DNA of 64,000 nucleotides from Nitzschia sp. DOCU1 (Eukaryota > Bacillariophyta > Bacillariophyceae > Bacillariales > Bacillariaceae), in assembly GCA_951394045.1 (NCBI GenBank), contig OX595998.1, forward strand, positions 372,001-436,000. Direction: 5' to 3'. Below are positions 52,040 to 63,488 of the stretch, piece after piece. The stretch's first letter is position 1, and each line of letters opens with the position of its first letter. Under the pieces are notes generated by a model. That model saw only the letters and a list, made by a program, of their open reading frames with translations, had not been told where the DNA came from and made no database searches. Position numbers and translations under genes: made by a program.

Positions 52040-52434
52040 TGTTAAAAACTAACGTACTGTGGAATCGAACCACAGAGCTAATCCAATCACGCTGTCTTAA
52101 CAGTCCTTATTAAGGTATATCAAGTACACAAATCCTTCGTACTTTGACATCCTCCCTACTTGATATTCCTTATTCTACGTTGCCCGTTAGCCTCGCCCCC
52201 CTCTCTTATTCGGGCTGAGACACCTTTTCGCCCCTTGTTTATCCTCCCTGGCCTGAGGAGTCGGCAAACCGCAAATAACGCAAATATCCAAGTGCTCTCG
52301 GGTTTCGAACCCTGGACGTTACCATGTTAAAAACTAACGTACTGTGGAATCGAACCACAGAGCTAATCCAATCACGCTGTCTTAACAGTCCTTATTAAGG
52401 TATATCAAGTACACAAATCCTTCGTACTTTGACA
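52040..52434 (-). mobile_element. TRIM-like miniature LTR element, 395 bp
   Basis: Two identical 110-bp direct repeats (52040-52149 and 52325-52434) with TG...CA ends surround 175 bp. Read on the minus strand, the interior begins TGGTAACGTCC right after the first repeat, as a tRNA-primed binding site should, and ends with GTAGGGAGGA right before the second, a polypurine tract nearly the same as that of the adjacent Copia. It codes for nothing. The repeat contains a tRNA-like T-arm (TGTGGTTCGATTCCACA) followed shortly by TTTTT. CAAGAA precedes the left repeat at 52034-52039 and also follows the solo LTR at 62376 in the second copy, consistent with a target duplication. Confidence 0.75.
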
Positions 52435-52436
52435 TC

Positions 52437-52926
52437 TGTTGGAAAATGAGGTGCCGACGTCATCGGAGTCCATCGAGTCGGCAGTCCGTTTAGTCGTCTG
52501 CGCTCTGAGTCCCCGACTATCAATTTCGGATTACTAGAGAGGAAGAAAACATTTGGAGTGGCAACGGAAAGATTCATTATTTGGGATCTTGGAACGGACG
52601 CTGAATAGCTTGACGTGAAGCTAATTTAGCTAAACAACTACAAGGGGACAAGCGATAAGAAAAGTCTTCATGTTGGAAGACTAGAATAAAGCAAAGAGCG
52701 ATCGTTTGCGATAATGTCGGAAGCAGCGATGGATGGAGAGAGTTTAGTATTGTAGTCATAACTCTAAGGAGCGAAGTGTGTGAAAGAAACTATCTAAAAG
52801 TAGAGACCTTTGCATTGGCAAGTTGCAAAGGACACGAGCAGTATCATTGACGACGATTGGCAAGTGTGGTCAATCTACCTAGTCAAGAGTTCAGCTGACG
52901 AGGTACAGACTCGAGAGATTTCAACA
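52437..52926 (+). repeat. Copia 5' LTR (490 bp)
   Basis: TG...CA ends; matched by the partial 3' LTR 58357-58560 and the solo LTR 61891-62375. The following bases TGCTTGATCAAGC occupy the primer-binding position, but I cannot assign a tRNA. Confidence 0.92.
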
Positions 52927-53005
52927 TGCTTGATCAAGCGATTGATTGAACTCTCACGGAGAAATTGGTCGAGCGACGAATTTGCGAAAAAGCGCAACAC
53001 GAAAG

Positions 53006-56000
53006 ATGACGAGCAAGGAGGACACTACCGATTCGCACACCTTCAAGGTGTTCAAGTTTGATGGATCGGAACCATCTAAGTTCAGAGAATGGAAGATCAA
53101 GTCTATGGCATACGCGAGACGCAAGAAGTTCTACAAGGGATTCACGGACGACTTATCCAAAACTACGGACGACGACGAGATCGCGATCAGGGAGATGGCG
53201 ATGGACTACATCATTTGTGCAACAGAAGGAACCGCGTTCACAATGATAACGACTGAGACGGAAGATGACCCGAAGAAGGCATGGGATATTCTAGTCGCGT
53301 CATACGAACAGCATGATCAAGAAGATTTGCAGTCGGTGCAAGAAGATTTGGTAAAAATGATGATGAAGAAAGGAGAAAAGCCAACAGACTTCAAAAACCG
53401 AATCTTTCTCATTAATGAGAGACTTGCAAAGATCGATAAGAAGTACGTGATGGATGAATTGCAAGTCAAGACCCATCTTTTGACGAAGCTGACGAGTGAG
53501 TACGATGCGGTAAAGACGGCGCTAATCGTACATGGCATCGCGAAGAAAGAACTGGGCGAGATCACGCGAGACCTCGAACGTCGCTGGAAAGAAATGTATG
53601 ACGGCGGAGATGGAAAAGGAAAGAAGTCTTCCGAGAACGTTGCAATGACCACTGAAAAGGTTGACAAAAGGAAGAAGAAGTTTCAGAAGAAATTCAAGGG
53701 CCTTTGCAAATATTGTGGAAAGCAAGGGCACCGAGTCCAAGACTGCAAAGGAAAAAGAGCCGACGAGGAGAAAAGCAAGAAAGGCGACGGAAAGCCCATG
53801 ATGGAGCATCGTGTGTGCTACAAGTGCAAGAAGCAAGGGCATCTGGCCGCCAATTGCCCGTCCAAGGACTCTGAGACTGGATTTGTTGCAGCGTTTTGTG
53901 TCGAAGCGGTAACAAAAGATAAAAATCACGAAAATGGAACCCAAGTCCATGATGAAGACGGAGTTAAGGCCCAAAACGAAAAAGGAACCGCTTTCGATGC
54001 TAACAAGTTCGAGAAATGCGATCGTGAAGTCGATTGGGTGACCGTGGCCGGAACTCCGAAGAAGAGGACGAGTGAACCCGTTGACAAAGTCTCGACGCGA
54101 AATTACTTCGACATATTGGAAGACGATGATGAAGACGTCGACGAAGATACCCAAGAAGATGCAAAAAGCGACTCTGGCAGTGCCAAGAACGATGCCGAAG
54201 GCAAGAATCAAAGCAGCACCGCTGAGAATGACGAGGAAGATGACTCGCTCCCCGATTTGATCGAACACGAAATGGATGACGACCACGACCCATCCGACTG
54301 GTACAACAACGAAGAAAGCGACGACTTCTGGGACAAAGGATGGAGCTACGATGCAGGCGAGATTATTCGTTACGCCGACGATGAAGACATGTGGGACGCT
54401 GTTGAAGAGGACGAACGAAGCATTGAGTCAGATCTACCGCCATTAATCACGAGAAGCGACTCAGATGACTCATTGGACTACGAAAATTACTACTGGAACG
54501 AGTGGTTCAATCCACAACAGCCGGCGCAAAATGAAGACAACCAAGAAACCGTGTTCACCATTGGGGAGGACGACGAAGGCCAAACCCTCTCACCGATTGT
54601 GATGTCTCTCAAGACGTCTGGAGGGAAGAAAATCAGGTGGAAGCTTCACAACGAAGACAGCAACAACAAGACGGACATCGATCTACTCGTCGACACCGGT
54701 GCGTCGCTGCACATCATCAACGAAGACAAAGCCCTGACCAACCGAAGACCATCCACCACCGAAGTCAGAGTGGGAAGCAACGAGTTAGTGGCTTGTGAAG
54801 ATGAAGGGATGCTGGGACTTGTGACCTATGACAACCCACCAGTGAGACTATGTCTCGACCCAGTCTTGCATTGCCGAACCTTCGCGACGAACGTGATGGG
54901 GATAAAGCCGCTGCAAAAGCAAGGATGGAAACTTATTATGAGCGAGGACGAAGGCTACATGACACGAAACAACGAACGTGTTAATTTCATCAAGAAGGAA
55001 AATGGGATGTGGTATCTGCGCGCCAGGCGATGCAAAGTTTACCCAACTGTAAACAACGTTGCAACGGAAAATGTGGATGATCGCGATATTTGGAAAGACG
55101 TGCCGGACGATCAGCTTGGCCCCGACGGAACACCCAAGCCAAGACAGCCATACGGAAAGGGAAACAAGATGCCGGCAACAATGGACATTTCCGAAGCGCA
55201 CGACAAGTGGGGGCATAAGAGTCCCCAATTATTGCACAAGACCGCGCGCTACTATGGCGTCAAGCTCGAAGGAACCTTGCCACCATGCGAGGGATGCGGT
55301 CTGGCAAAAGCAAAACAGAAGGCAGTAAGCAAGGTCTCCTTGGCCAAGGCTAAGAGAGTGGGCGAACGAATCTATCTGGACGCAGCAGGTCCATTCACCG
55401 AAACCCTGGGCGGATCGAAATATCTCTTCTGCGCTGTCGACGAATTTTCGAGGAAATCATGGGTAAGATTCAACGCGCGAAAACGACCCATGGTGGACTT
55501 TGCACGCGACATAATCATGGAACTACGAGGTTTGGGATTCAATGTCACCTATCTACGATGTGACAACGCGGGAGAAAACGTTGCCCCACTATCCAAGTTA
55601 TGCCTCGAACTGGGAGTTACGCTGGAAAGAACAGCACCACATACCCCACAAATGAACGGTGTGGTGGAACGAAGAATTCCTGTCCTGATAACACGAGCAA
55701 ACGCATCGATGCTCGCAGCTGGAATTAACGAGGAAGGTCGACAACGTTTATGGGGCGAAGCCATCAATTACCACAATACTATGGAGAATGTGACCCTATC
55801 ATCAGTGCGGTCCGAGCCGGCGAACGCCGTGGTTTATCAAGACGTGACGAAACTCGCCGCACATCTAATTGAGTTTGGCCGTCCCGCGATCGTCACAAAC
55901 TGTGCTCAAATCACGGGCAAGTGGAAACAAAAAGGCATAAAAATGCTAATGGTTGGATATGCCCAAGGCCGCCCGCCGGACACGTACCGTATGTACAACC

Positions 56001-58369
56001 CGCAAACTCAGCACGTCATCGAGAGCCGCGACGTCGAATGGCTCACATTTTCGCGCCTCGACCCGCGAAATGGCATTTCAATTTTTGAGCAAGACGCGGA
56101 AATCAAGGAATTGCCACCCAGCATCGACGATACACCACCACCTGATACAGATGCACCCCGCCCCCACATTATTCCTCAAGACGAGGATGTTCCACCTACA
56201 CACTCCAATCGCGCCTCATTGCCGCCGCCGCCAGCAGGGAGGAATAAACAACCAGCCAGTATTTTGCGAAATCGAAATTCCACAGCGGCTGTTTTGTCAG
56301 ATTCTGACGACGACGATGATGATCCAGCACCTAAGTCGACAACCCCCACTCCAACTATCGAAGAGGAGTCGGTCCAGGGTGAAGAAGAAGAAAAAGAAGA
56401 CGATGGGAATAAAACTGGGGAGGAACAAAACGCTACAGAAAATGACAGTGGGGAGGAAGAAATCGCGCCACCACCGAAGCCGATTAAGACCGCTGCGGAG
56501 CGAAAACGAGAAAGAATCGATCGAGAACTACGTCGCCTCGACACCTCCTACAATCCCATGGTTGAGAATCGTTCGGAAGTAACGGAATTCACGGAGGAAG
56601 ACGGCACAAAATCCATGAAAGAAGTCAACTTTTGCTACGAAAATGTGATGATGTTGGAGTCGGATTACGGGACACCAACGACGATGAAAGAGGCCCTGAA
56701 CGGACCGGAAGCAGAGCAATGGAAGAATGGCACGGCCAACGAGATAAACAACTTCATCAAACGAGGTTGTTGGAAGAAAGTGCCAAAGTCCGTTCCGCGA
56801 CAATTAAACAAAAAGTTGATGAAATCCAAGCCGGTCTTCAAGAAGAAAGTGGAACCAGACGGTTCAATCAGATACAAGGTCAGGATCTGTTCGAAGGGAT
56901 TTACAATGATCCCCGGAATCGACTTTCAACAATCGCATTCCCCAGCTGGAACCGACACGTCAACGCATGTTGTGTTCGGAATTTATTTATTCAAGGCCGA
57001 CGATCCAGACGAAAAGAAGCGCTTTTATCTCGACTCAATCGACGTGGAAGCGGCATTCCTGGAAGGTGATAAAGAGGATCGAAGCTTCATGGAGTTCCCC
57101 GAAGGACTACTCGAGTTGGGGTTCATCACTGAAGAAGAAGCCAACACGATGTGCATTTAAAGGTTAAAATCAATGTACGGGGATGTCGACGCTGCGCTTA
57201 TATTTTTCAAGACGTATTCCAAACATTTAACGGAGGAGATGGGCATGCAACAAAGCAACGTGGACCCGTGCGTGTTCTTCCGACGAGACGACGAGGGAGA
57301 AACAATTATTATCGCGGTGATTCATGTCGACGACACGCTATTGTGCGGCACAAAGGACGCGATTGCGCAATTCAAAAGCGGAATTAAGAAGCGATTTGGA
57401 TTCACGAACCAAGACGGCTTCACAAAACACTTAGGTGTTTGGTACAAGGAAAAGCACGACAAAAACGGAGAGCGTTATTTAGAGGCCGACATGCACGACT
57501 TTGTGGATGGAATCATCGACACCTACGAACGATTGACCGGGAAGAAACCCAAAGGCTACGATACACCCGGAACGCCAGGCATTTCGTTGGAGAAAAACAA
57601 GGAAGACAAGCCACTTAATGCAACAGACTACAGAACGATCGTCGGGAAGATCAATTATTTGGTCTGCAAGTTGTTGCCGGAAGGTGCAAACGCGGCGCGT
57701 GAATTGGCAAGACAATTTGGAAATCCGAACGAAGATCATTGGAAAGAGTTGGAAAGATTCGTTGGTTTCATATGGAAACACAAGGACAAGTTGAAACTGA
57801 TTTTTCGGAAGCCAAAGGCAATGCGATGCGGATCGAACGCCGATTCAAACTACGCGACGAACAAAGACGATCGAAAAAGCGTATCTGGGAACCTACATAC
57901 TCTCGGAGGGATGCTTGTGAGCTGGCTATGCAAGACACAACACATCGTCACGCTGTCCAGCACCGAGGCCGAATATGTCAGTGCGGCTTTGGCGGCATGC
58001 GAAGCAAGATTCTTGATGATGCTGTTGGACGAAATTTTCTACGTGGAGAAACCAGGAATCTTGATGGAGGACAACACAGGATGCATCTTCCTCATCAAGA
58101 ATCCATCGGTCGGTAGCCGGACCAAGCACATTGAGGTCAGACACCATTTCATACGAACACTCTACAACAGGAAAGAGATTGTCCCTGCCTATGTGAGAAC
58201 AGATGAAAACGAAAGCGACTTGATGACGAAGAATCTTCCAGAGAAGTTACACTCTAAATTTGCAGAGAGAGTGCGAAATGGGAATTTGCGTATCAGAGAA
58301 GATTGGGAGAAAATTGTGTTCGAAGTCGATCACCCAGTCGAAGCGCAGAGGGAGGATGTTGGAAAATGA
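53006..58369 (+). pseudogene. Copia gag-pol polyprotein with one in-frame stop codon
   Basis: First ATG in frame at 53006. Gag has two CCHC knuckles (CKYCGKQGHRVQDC, CYKCKKQGHLAANC). Then come a long acidic stretch, protease (LLVDTGASLHII), the integrase finger (H...WGH..., CEGCGLAK), the integrase core (YLDAAGPF, YLRCDNAGEN, HTPQMNGVVERR), RT (YKVRICSKGF, DSIDVEAAFLEG, IHVDDTLLCG) and RNase H (GSNADSNYA, LSSTEAEYVSA, EDNTGCIF). All domains lie in a single frame except that TAA at 57158-57160 stops it in the RT palm. The reading frame resumes unchanged, so this is a nonsense change, not a frameshift. About 1,790 codons in all. Confidence 0.9.
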
Positions 58370-58560
58370 GGTGCCGACGTCATCGGAGTCCATCGAGTCA
58401 GCAGTCCGTTTAGTCGTCTGCGCTCCGAGTCCCCGACTATCAATTTCGGATTACTAGAGAGGAAGAAAACATTTGGAGTGGCAACGGAAAGATTCATTAT
58501 TTGGGATCTTGGAACGGACGCTGAATAGCTTGACGTGAAGCTAATTTAGCTAAACAACTA
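58357..58560 (+). repeat. Copia 3' LTR, first 204 bp only
   Basis: Ends at TAAACAACTA where LINE 2 starts; the intact LTR continues CAAGGGGACAAG at this point. Confidence 0.9.
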
Positions 58561-60905
58561 AAAAAAAAACTAGAAGTCTATTTTTAAACCGACAGGGTAA
58601 AAGGTCTACCCAACCCGGCCCTGGCACCTACCGCTGTAGCGATGCGAGGTTGTCTGTGAAAAGGTCTCATGCCTATGCGGCAACTGTTCTAGCTTGTGCC
58701 ATGCTCGCCTTGAGAGCAGGTGTCCAGACTCCAATCCAGTCTTCGATCTGATCAAGGTTGGGGTGTGCATTGAGATGGTGTTCCACCGTGGGATAATACA
58801 TGTGACGATCGCTCGGCATGGTGAGGGGGCGCCATTCGTATAACTCGGTAAGTTGTGAACGTAATACCATGAGTCGCTTGGCCTTTTGTTCTTCTGCGTC
58901 TTTCCCATGGCGTTCCTTGTTTCTCACATCCCACAGTTCAAACCAATGCTGGAGGAGTTTGCTTCCAAGTTTCCGGACCCAGGCTAAGCCATCGGCCTCC
59001 TTCTTGTCCAAGTGGGTACGGGCACCGTACTCACGATGGAGCCGTTGCCAGTGAATGCTCCATCGGGCTCGAAACAAGTGGGACCATCCGATATTGTTTT
59101 GGGATTGGATGAGGATGTGGTAATTTGCAGGATATTGGTCGTGTTCTATTTCCGGCAGGCCATTGAGCCATCGTGTCAAGCCATCGCGCAGGATGTCTGC
59201 TAGAACTGGGTCGGAGGATGTGGTGTTGGTCGTGGTTATGATGCTTGTCTGGAGTTTTGTTCGCCAGGTGCGGCGAGAGTCGCCGGGGCAAAGAAGAACA
59301 TGGTCATTGGACTCTGTTAGGTTGTCGCAACACGGGCATCCTGCAGGGTAGTGGTGGTTGTTCCGATGGGCAATGTCCCCAGTGGGTGCTATAAGGTGAA
59401 GATGCTTGACCAATGTGGTCTGTTGCTTTTGGTGGTTGCGCAGGATTTGTTTATAGACGGGCCAGTCGACTTGGAGTTGGGTGTCCGGAGTCCAATTGAA
59501 TAATTTTTCATAGTACTTCATCAGTTTTGGTATGGTAGCTGCATCACGTATGCGGGTCTTGTAATAACTCGAAATGGATTCCCCTTGAATCTGAAGTTGG
59601 GCTTGTGTGGACGGGAGCATTGGGGCGCACGGAATTTCTTGGCCATGATCTAGTTGGAATTGACTTGCCTGGTCATCTGCTTCGCAATTGAGTTGCGCGG
59701 ATAAAGAGAGAGTTGCGCGGGGTCTCGCCTCATCTTGGTGGCCCTTGACCCAAACCAACTTGCTTGTGGTGTCCGTAAGTCGTGCTCTAGATTGGACAAT
59801 CATTTCAATAAGGTCCCACTCTGGTGCCATTGTTGCATTGGGGACGTGGTACTTCCATTTGCTGTGTTTCTCGATCCGCTTGATGACGCTGGTACTGTCG
59901 ATAAGGTGAGAGAATTCGGAGGTGATGGGACTACCTGTGTATTGTGCGAGTCGAAATAACAGACGATATATAGCCAGAGCTCCATATCCCTCCGCCCGGA
60001 ACGATTGTGGACGTGATCCTGGTGCGGGTCCTCTTCCACGGAACAGTCGAACTCCATTGTGGCTTACACAGACATACCCAAATGTGCCAGACACGGTAAT
60101 AACAGATCCATCCGTCGCCACCTTGAATTTGCCTTCGTTCAGGTGTTGTATGATGGTATGGGGATCAAACAGTAACTCGAGATGCGAGAGAAGCTGCGAC
60201 TCCCAATCGCTTAATGATGCGATCATTTCGCCGAAGGTCCCTGTGAGAACTACTATTGGTTGCTGCGCTGTAACCTGGTAGTTAAGGATTGGCCTGTGAT
60301 CCTGGCCAGTGTCGATAGCATACACAGGGTAACCTTGGGCTGCTGTGGTGGGATTGACCAAGTCGATGCACTGGTATCTCCCGGGGGCGGTGGCAGCCAG
60401 CGCTTGATACTGTTCCCTATCCCGATGAAGGTACAGGGTGTCGGTGACAGGATCGTGGACATAGGTGGATCGACGGCGGCAGATGTCATGCGGGACTATC
60501 CATTCGCGGAGGGATTGATGCAGCCTTCCATTGGGATCAGAGAACGTGCGGAGGAAATTCCTCCATGACAACCAAGCAGGGGAATATGGACGAGCTTGAT
60601 TGAACAACTCGGTTGTCATGGTGTGGCGGTTAGATGTCATTGAGCCATCCATTATGCCTGGTAGAAGTCTGGTGCCTATTGCATCGGCTATATCTGCGAT
60701 CGTTATCACCTGGAGAAAGCGACGGCAGCTGTTGATGCGATCCAGAACTCGGTCGGAGTATCCTTGGGAAATAGCCAGTTCCATCAGGTATTTATCGCGT
60801 TGGCGTAGCAGTGGTGGAACGATGTCGCTCTCAGGTGGGAGGTGGATGCTGGCATGGATGGAGGCAAGAAATTCGGTCACCGAGTTGATCCATGCCACAG
60901 GATGA
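58561..60905 (-). mobile_element. LINE 2, 5'-truncated non-LTR retrotransposon, 2.3 kb
   Basis: Reads leftwards and ends in an oligo-T tract (A run on the plus strand, 58560-58569) set into the Copia LTR. It keeps the C-terminal part of ORF2 and a 112-bp 3' UTR; endonuclease and reverse transcriptase are missing. The right boundary is placed where similarity to LINE 1 ORF2 stops, so it is good to about 10 bp. A 132-bp offspring with the same 3' end is at 25127-25258. Confidence 0.85.
58673..60905 (-). CDS. LINE 2 ORF2 C-terminal fragment: RNase H and zinc finger
   Basis: About 741 residues, open at the 5' side. It is similar to the end of LINE 1 ORF2 (for example WINSVTEFLASI against WVKSLRSFLASI). 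RNase H shows FKVATDGSVI, FRAEGYGALA, HLIDSTSVI and CEADDQAS, that is D, E, D and D. A later CPCCDNLTESNDHVLLC fits a CCHC finger, as at the C-terminus of many LINE proteins. It shows what LINE 1 has lost. Confidence 0.82.
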
Positions 60906-61224
60906 CAGGGTGTGGCTTTGGATGGATTTGTCCACAGAAAGTCGGATGTGCCGACATAGGCTTGTGCCCAACTTGATTGCTATGAATATCCAAATAAGGG
61001 AATTGACAGATTTTCGAAATGAAATTCTCAATGGGGACGTGTCGACGAAGGGATTGGAAGAGTTTCTCACTCTTTATGAAATAATCTTCATCCCAGATCC
61101 AAGCAATGCACCATCCTTCAGTCCCTCGGTTAGTATGTCTCCTTGGGCAAGTCCGTCAGCTAGTCCCGGGCCAACCCTCATCGAATCCAGCCAGCCAAGT
61201 GCCAGTCCATCGGATACTGCACGA
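60906..61224 (+). pseudogene. Fragment of a secreted-type protein with PSxxPS repeats
   Basis: Plus-strand frame containing IRELTDFRNEILNGDVSTKG and then PSFSPSVSMSPWASPSASPG, a Pro/Ser repeat typical of diatom extracellular or cell-surface proteins. No start or stop of its own, and it is cut on both sides by repeats (LINE 2 left, duplicated block right). It is not found elsewhere in the window. Origin unknown: original target DNA, captured transcript or filler. Confidence 0.45.
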
Positions 61225-61493
61225 CATAAAATTTGAGCTAGCTACGTGGGGGGGGTATGCCACAACTGGCAAACCGTCGGCCACGTAGGTAGCACTTGAT
61301 AGGGTTCTGACAGAACTACGCTGTTTCCGTGCAAAAGAGCCCATTTTTCGTGTTATTTTGGGAATAAAATGATAGTGTAAAGGAATAAACTGATAGGGTA
61401 AAGGAATAAACTGATAGTGTATTGACACAAAGGGGCCGGAAGTGCGAAATTAAAAAATATATCACCAAAACCTGCCTCGTTTAGCCACAAGAA

Positions 61494-61888
61494 TGTTAAA
61501 AACTAACGTACTGTGGAATCGAACCACAGAGCTAATCCAATCACGCTGTCTTAACAGTCCTTATTAAGGTATATCAAGTACACAAATCCTTCGTACTTTG
61601 ACATCCTCCCTACTTGATATTCCTTATTCTACGTTGCCCGTTAGCCTCGCCCCCCTCTCTTATTCGGGCTGAGACACCTTTTCGCCCCTTGTTTATCCTC
61701 CCTGGCCTGAGGAGTCGGCAAACCGCAAATAACGCGAATATCCAAGTGCTCTCGGGTTTCGAACCCTGGACGTTACCATGTTAAAAACTAACGTACTGTG
61801 GAATCGAACCACAGAGCTAATCCAATCACGCTGTCTTAACAGTCCTTATTAAGGTATATCAAGTACACAAATCCTTCGTACTTTGACA
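61494..61888 (-). mobile_element. TRIM-like element, second copy
   Basis: Copy of 52040-52434 within the duplicated block, with repeats at 61494-61603 and 61779-61888. Confidence 0.75.
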
Positions 61889-61890
61889 TC

Positions 61891-62375
61891 TGTTGGAAAA
61901 TGAGGTGCCGACGTCATCGGAGTCCATCGAGTCGGCAGTCCGTTTAGTCGTCTGCGCTCTGAGTCCCCGACTATCAATTTCGGATTACTAGAGAGGAAGA
62001 AAACATTTGGAGTGGCAACGGAAAGATTCATTATTTGGGATCTTGGAACGGACGCTGAATAGCTTGACGTGAAGCTAATTTAGCTAAACAACTACAAGGG
62101 GACAAGCGATAAGAAAAGTCTTCATGTTGGAAGACTAGAATAAAGCAAAGAGCGATCGTTTGCGATAATGTCGGAGCAGCGATGGATGGAGAGAGTTTAG
62201 TATTGTAGTCATAACTCTAAGGAGCGAAGTGTGTGAAAGAAACTATCTAAAAGTAGAGACCTTTGCATTGGCAAGTTGCAAAGGACACGAGCAGTATCAT
62301 TGACGACGATTGGCAAGTGTGGTCAATCTAGTCAAGAGTTCAGCTGACGAGGTACAGACTCGAGAGATTTCAACA
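61891..62375 (+). repeat. Copia solo LTR (485 bp)
   Basis: Full TGTTGG...CAACA LTR without an element interior. It differs from the 5' LTR by small indels (one base near 62172, four bases near 62328). The right flank is CAAGAAATGCC. Confidence 0.88.
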
Positions 62376-62590
62376 CAAGAAATGCCGCAAATCCAAAAAC
62401 TCTTAACACGAGACATCGCGCGAAAAGCTTCTAAAACAGCCCAAAAGAGGGGGTTGAGCATTTCGCAGCTAGATTTGGCTATAGAATGACTACGGTGCTG
62501 CAATTTTGAGGATATATAGTTAACTACCATAGCCCGGCGCTGCTAGGTTTATAGGTTCGTAGCAATCAATCTCGGCTACTTAGTAATTTC
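62376..62590. other. Unique-looking segment between solo LTR and inverted-repeat element copy
   Basis: About 215 bp with no gene; probably the original right flank of the TRIM/Copia nest. Confidence 0.4.
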
Positions 62591-63488
62591 GTAATATTAG
62601 CAATTGTCGTGTGATAAGTGCACTGTATGATACGGTCCAAATCCATATCACACCACACTTTGTCTAGCTATTCCTATTCCAAGATGTTCCTACGTTTAGA
62701 GGTCTACAAATAATAGCTCTTTGAATATAATTTGTCCACTATTGGGTTCTCAAAGTCATTTTTGTTGTTCCCTCAGCCGAGGCTCTCTGACTGCCCCAAT
62801 ACGGGTCGTTCTACATCAAAAGCGGGATGTACTATTCATACCACTTGCAATACCCGCAACAGAGGAATATTGGAAGACTACCACCACCCTAGAAACCCCG
62901 CCGGAATGATTTTAGAACATTCTTTTTCGAAAATTGACCATCGTCTAACAACACAGTCGCAGGCGTTCAAGAGCATCCCGCTAAGAGCCGGCGATGGTAC
63001 CACCAAGATGTTTGATTGTAGAGTCCCACGACCTTTCCATCGTCTCCAGTGTCCTTTCCAGTGTCTTTGAAATCGATCGGCAAACCAAAGGCAGCATCCG
63101 AAGATGATAATAGGAGCCAGAAGACAAAGATGCAATAAAAATAAAGGCGGCGTTAGCGTCACGAATGAGCGCTTTACAAAAGATCAAAAACCATAGACGT
63201 CTCTAAAATAATATGAATGATAACTTACCTCGTTTGTTCCTTCTGAATCGTCCTCCAACGAGCGATAACCGCACCAACAACCTCGTCGGCCGGCAAGGAA
63301 TTTCCTTCAAATCATGGCCTCGTGCAATTAGAACCGTTCTCCGCCGAAACCAGCTGCAATAACCAGAGAAGCGGCTCAAATAGGCTTCGATGAGTTGTTG
63401 AGCGATTGCAACAAACGGCAGTAACAAATACTTACTACAGCACTTGCAATCGTCGACGCCGTCATTTTGTTTTTGTGGCTGAAAGATC
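62591..63488 (-). repeat. Second, inverted copy of part of the inverted-repeat element interior
   Basis: Reverse-complement similarity to about 49470-50365, with substitutions and indels (for example 11 bp missing relative to copy 1 near 49858). It is cut at 63488 by the second DNA transposon, where copy 1 continues GCGGATCTTTCAGCC. Confidence 0.8.

Larger units (their letters stand above)
51771..52926 (+). repeat. Duplicated block, copy 1 (arm end, flank, TRIM, Copia 5' LTR)
   Basis: Matches 61225-62375 at a constant offset of 9,454 bp up to the LTR, with very few differences (for example one base near 52279/61737 and small indels inside the LTR). Includes three tandem copies of a roughly 20-bp unit (GGAATAAACTGATAGTGTAA-like) at 51907-51966. 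Confidence 0.9.
52437..58560 (+). mobile_element. Ty1/Copia retrotransposon (CoDi-like), 3' LTR truncated by LINE 2
   Basis: 5' LTR 52437-52926 (TGTTGG...CAACA, 490 bp), gag-pol, polypurine tract AGAGGGAGGA, 3' LTR from 58357. After 204 bp the 3' LTR is interrupted by LINE 2 at 58561. The LTR portions differ at two positions that I can see, so the insertion is recent. The domain order protease-integrase-RT-RNase H is that of Copia elements. Confidence 0.92.
61225..62375 (+). repeat. Duplicated block, copy 2
   Basis: Second copy of 51771-52926, including the tandem 20-bp units (61361-61420), the TRIM and one Copia LTR, but no Copia interior. It begins inside the end of the inverted-repeat arm. 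Confidence 0.9.

Noticed and set aside
52040..52149. tRNA gene on the minus strand
   Set aside because: A T-arm and T5 are present, but no matching acceptor stem, D-arm or 7-base anticodon loop could be folded; it lies within an LTR-like repeat present twice, so it is described as a tRNA-like module instead.
61891..62375. Solo LTR bounded by its own 5-bp target duplication
   Set aside because: Left flank GACATC and right flank CAAGAA do not match; the left side belongs to the TRIM, so no Copia duplication can be claimed.
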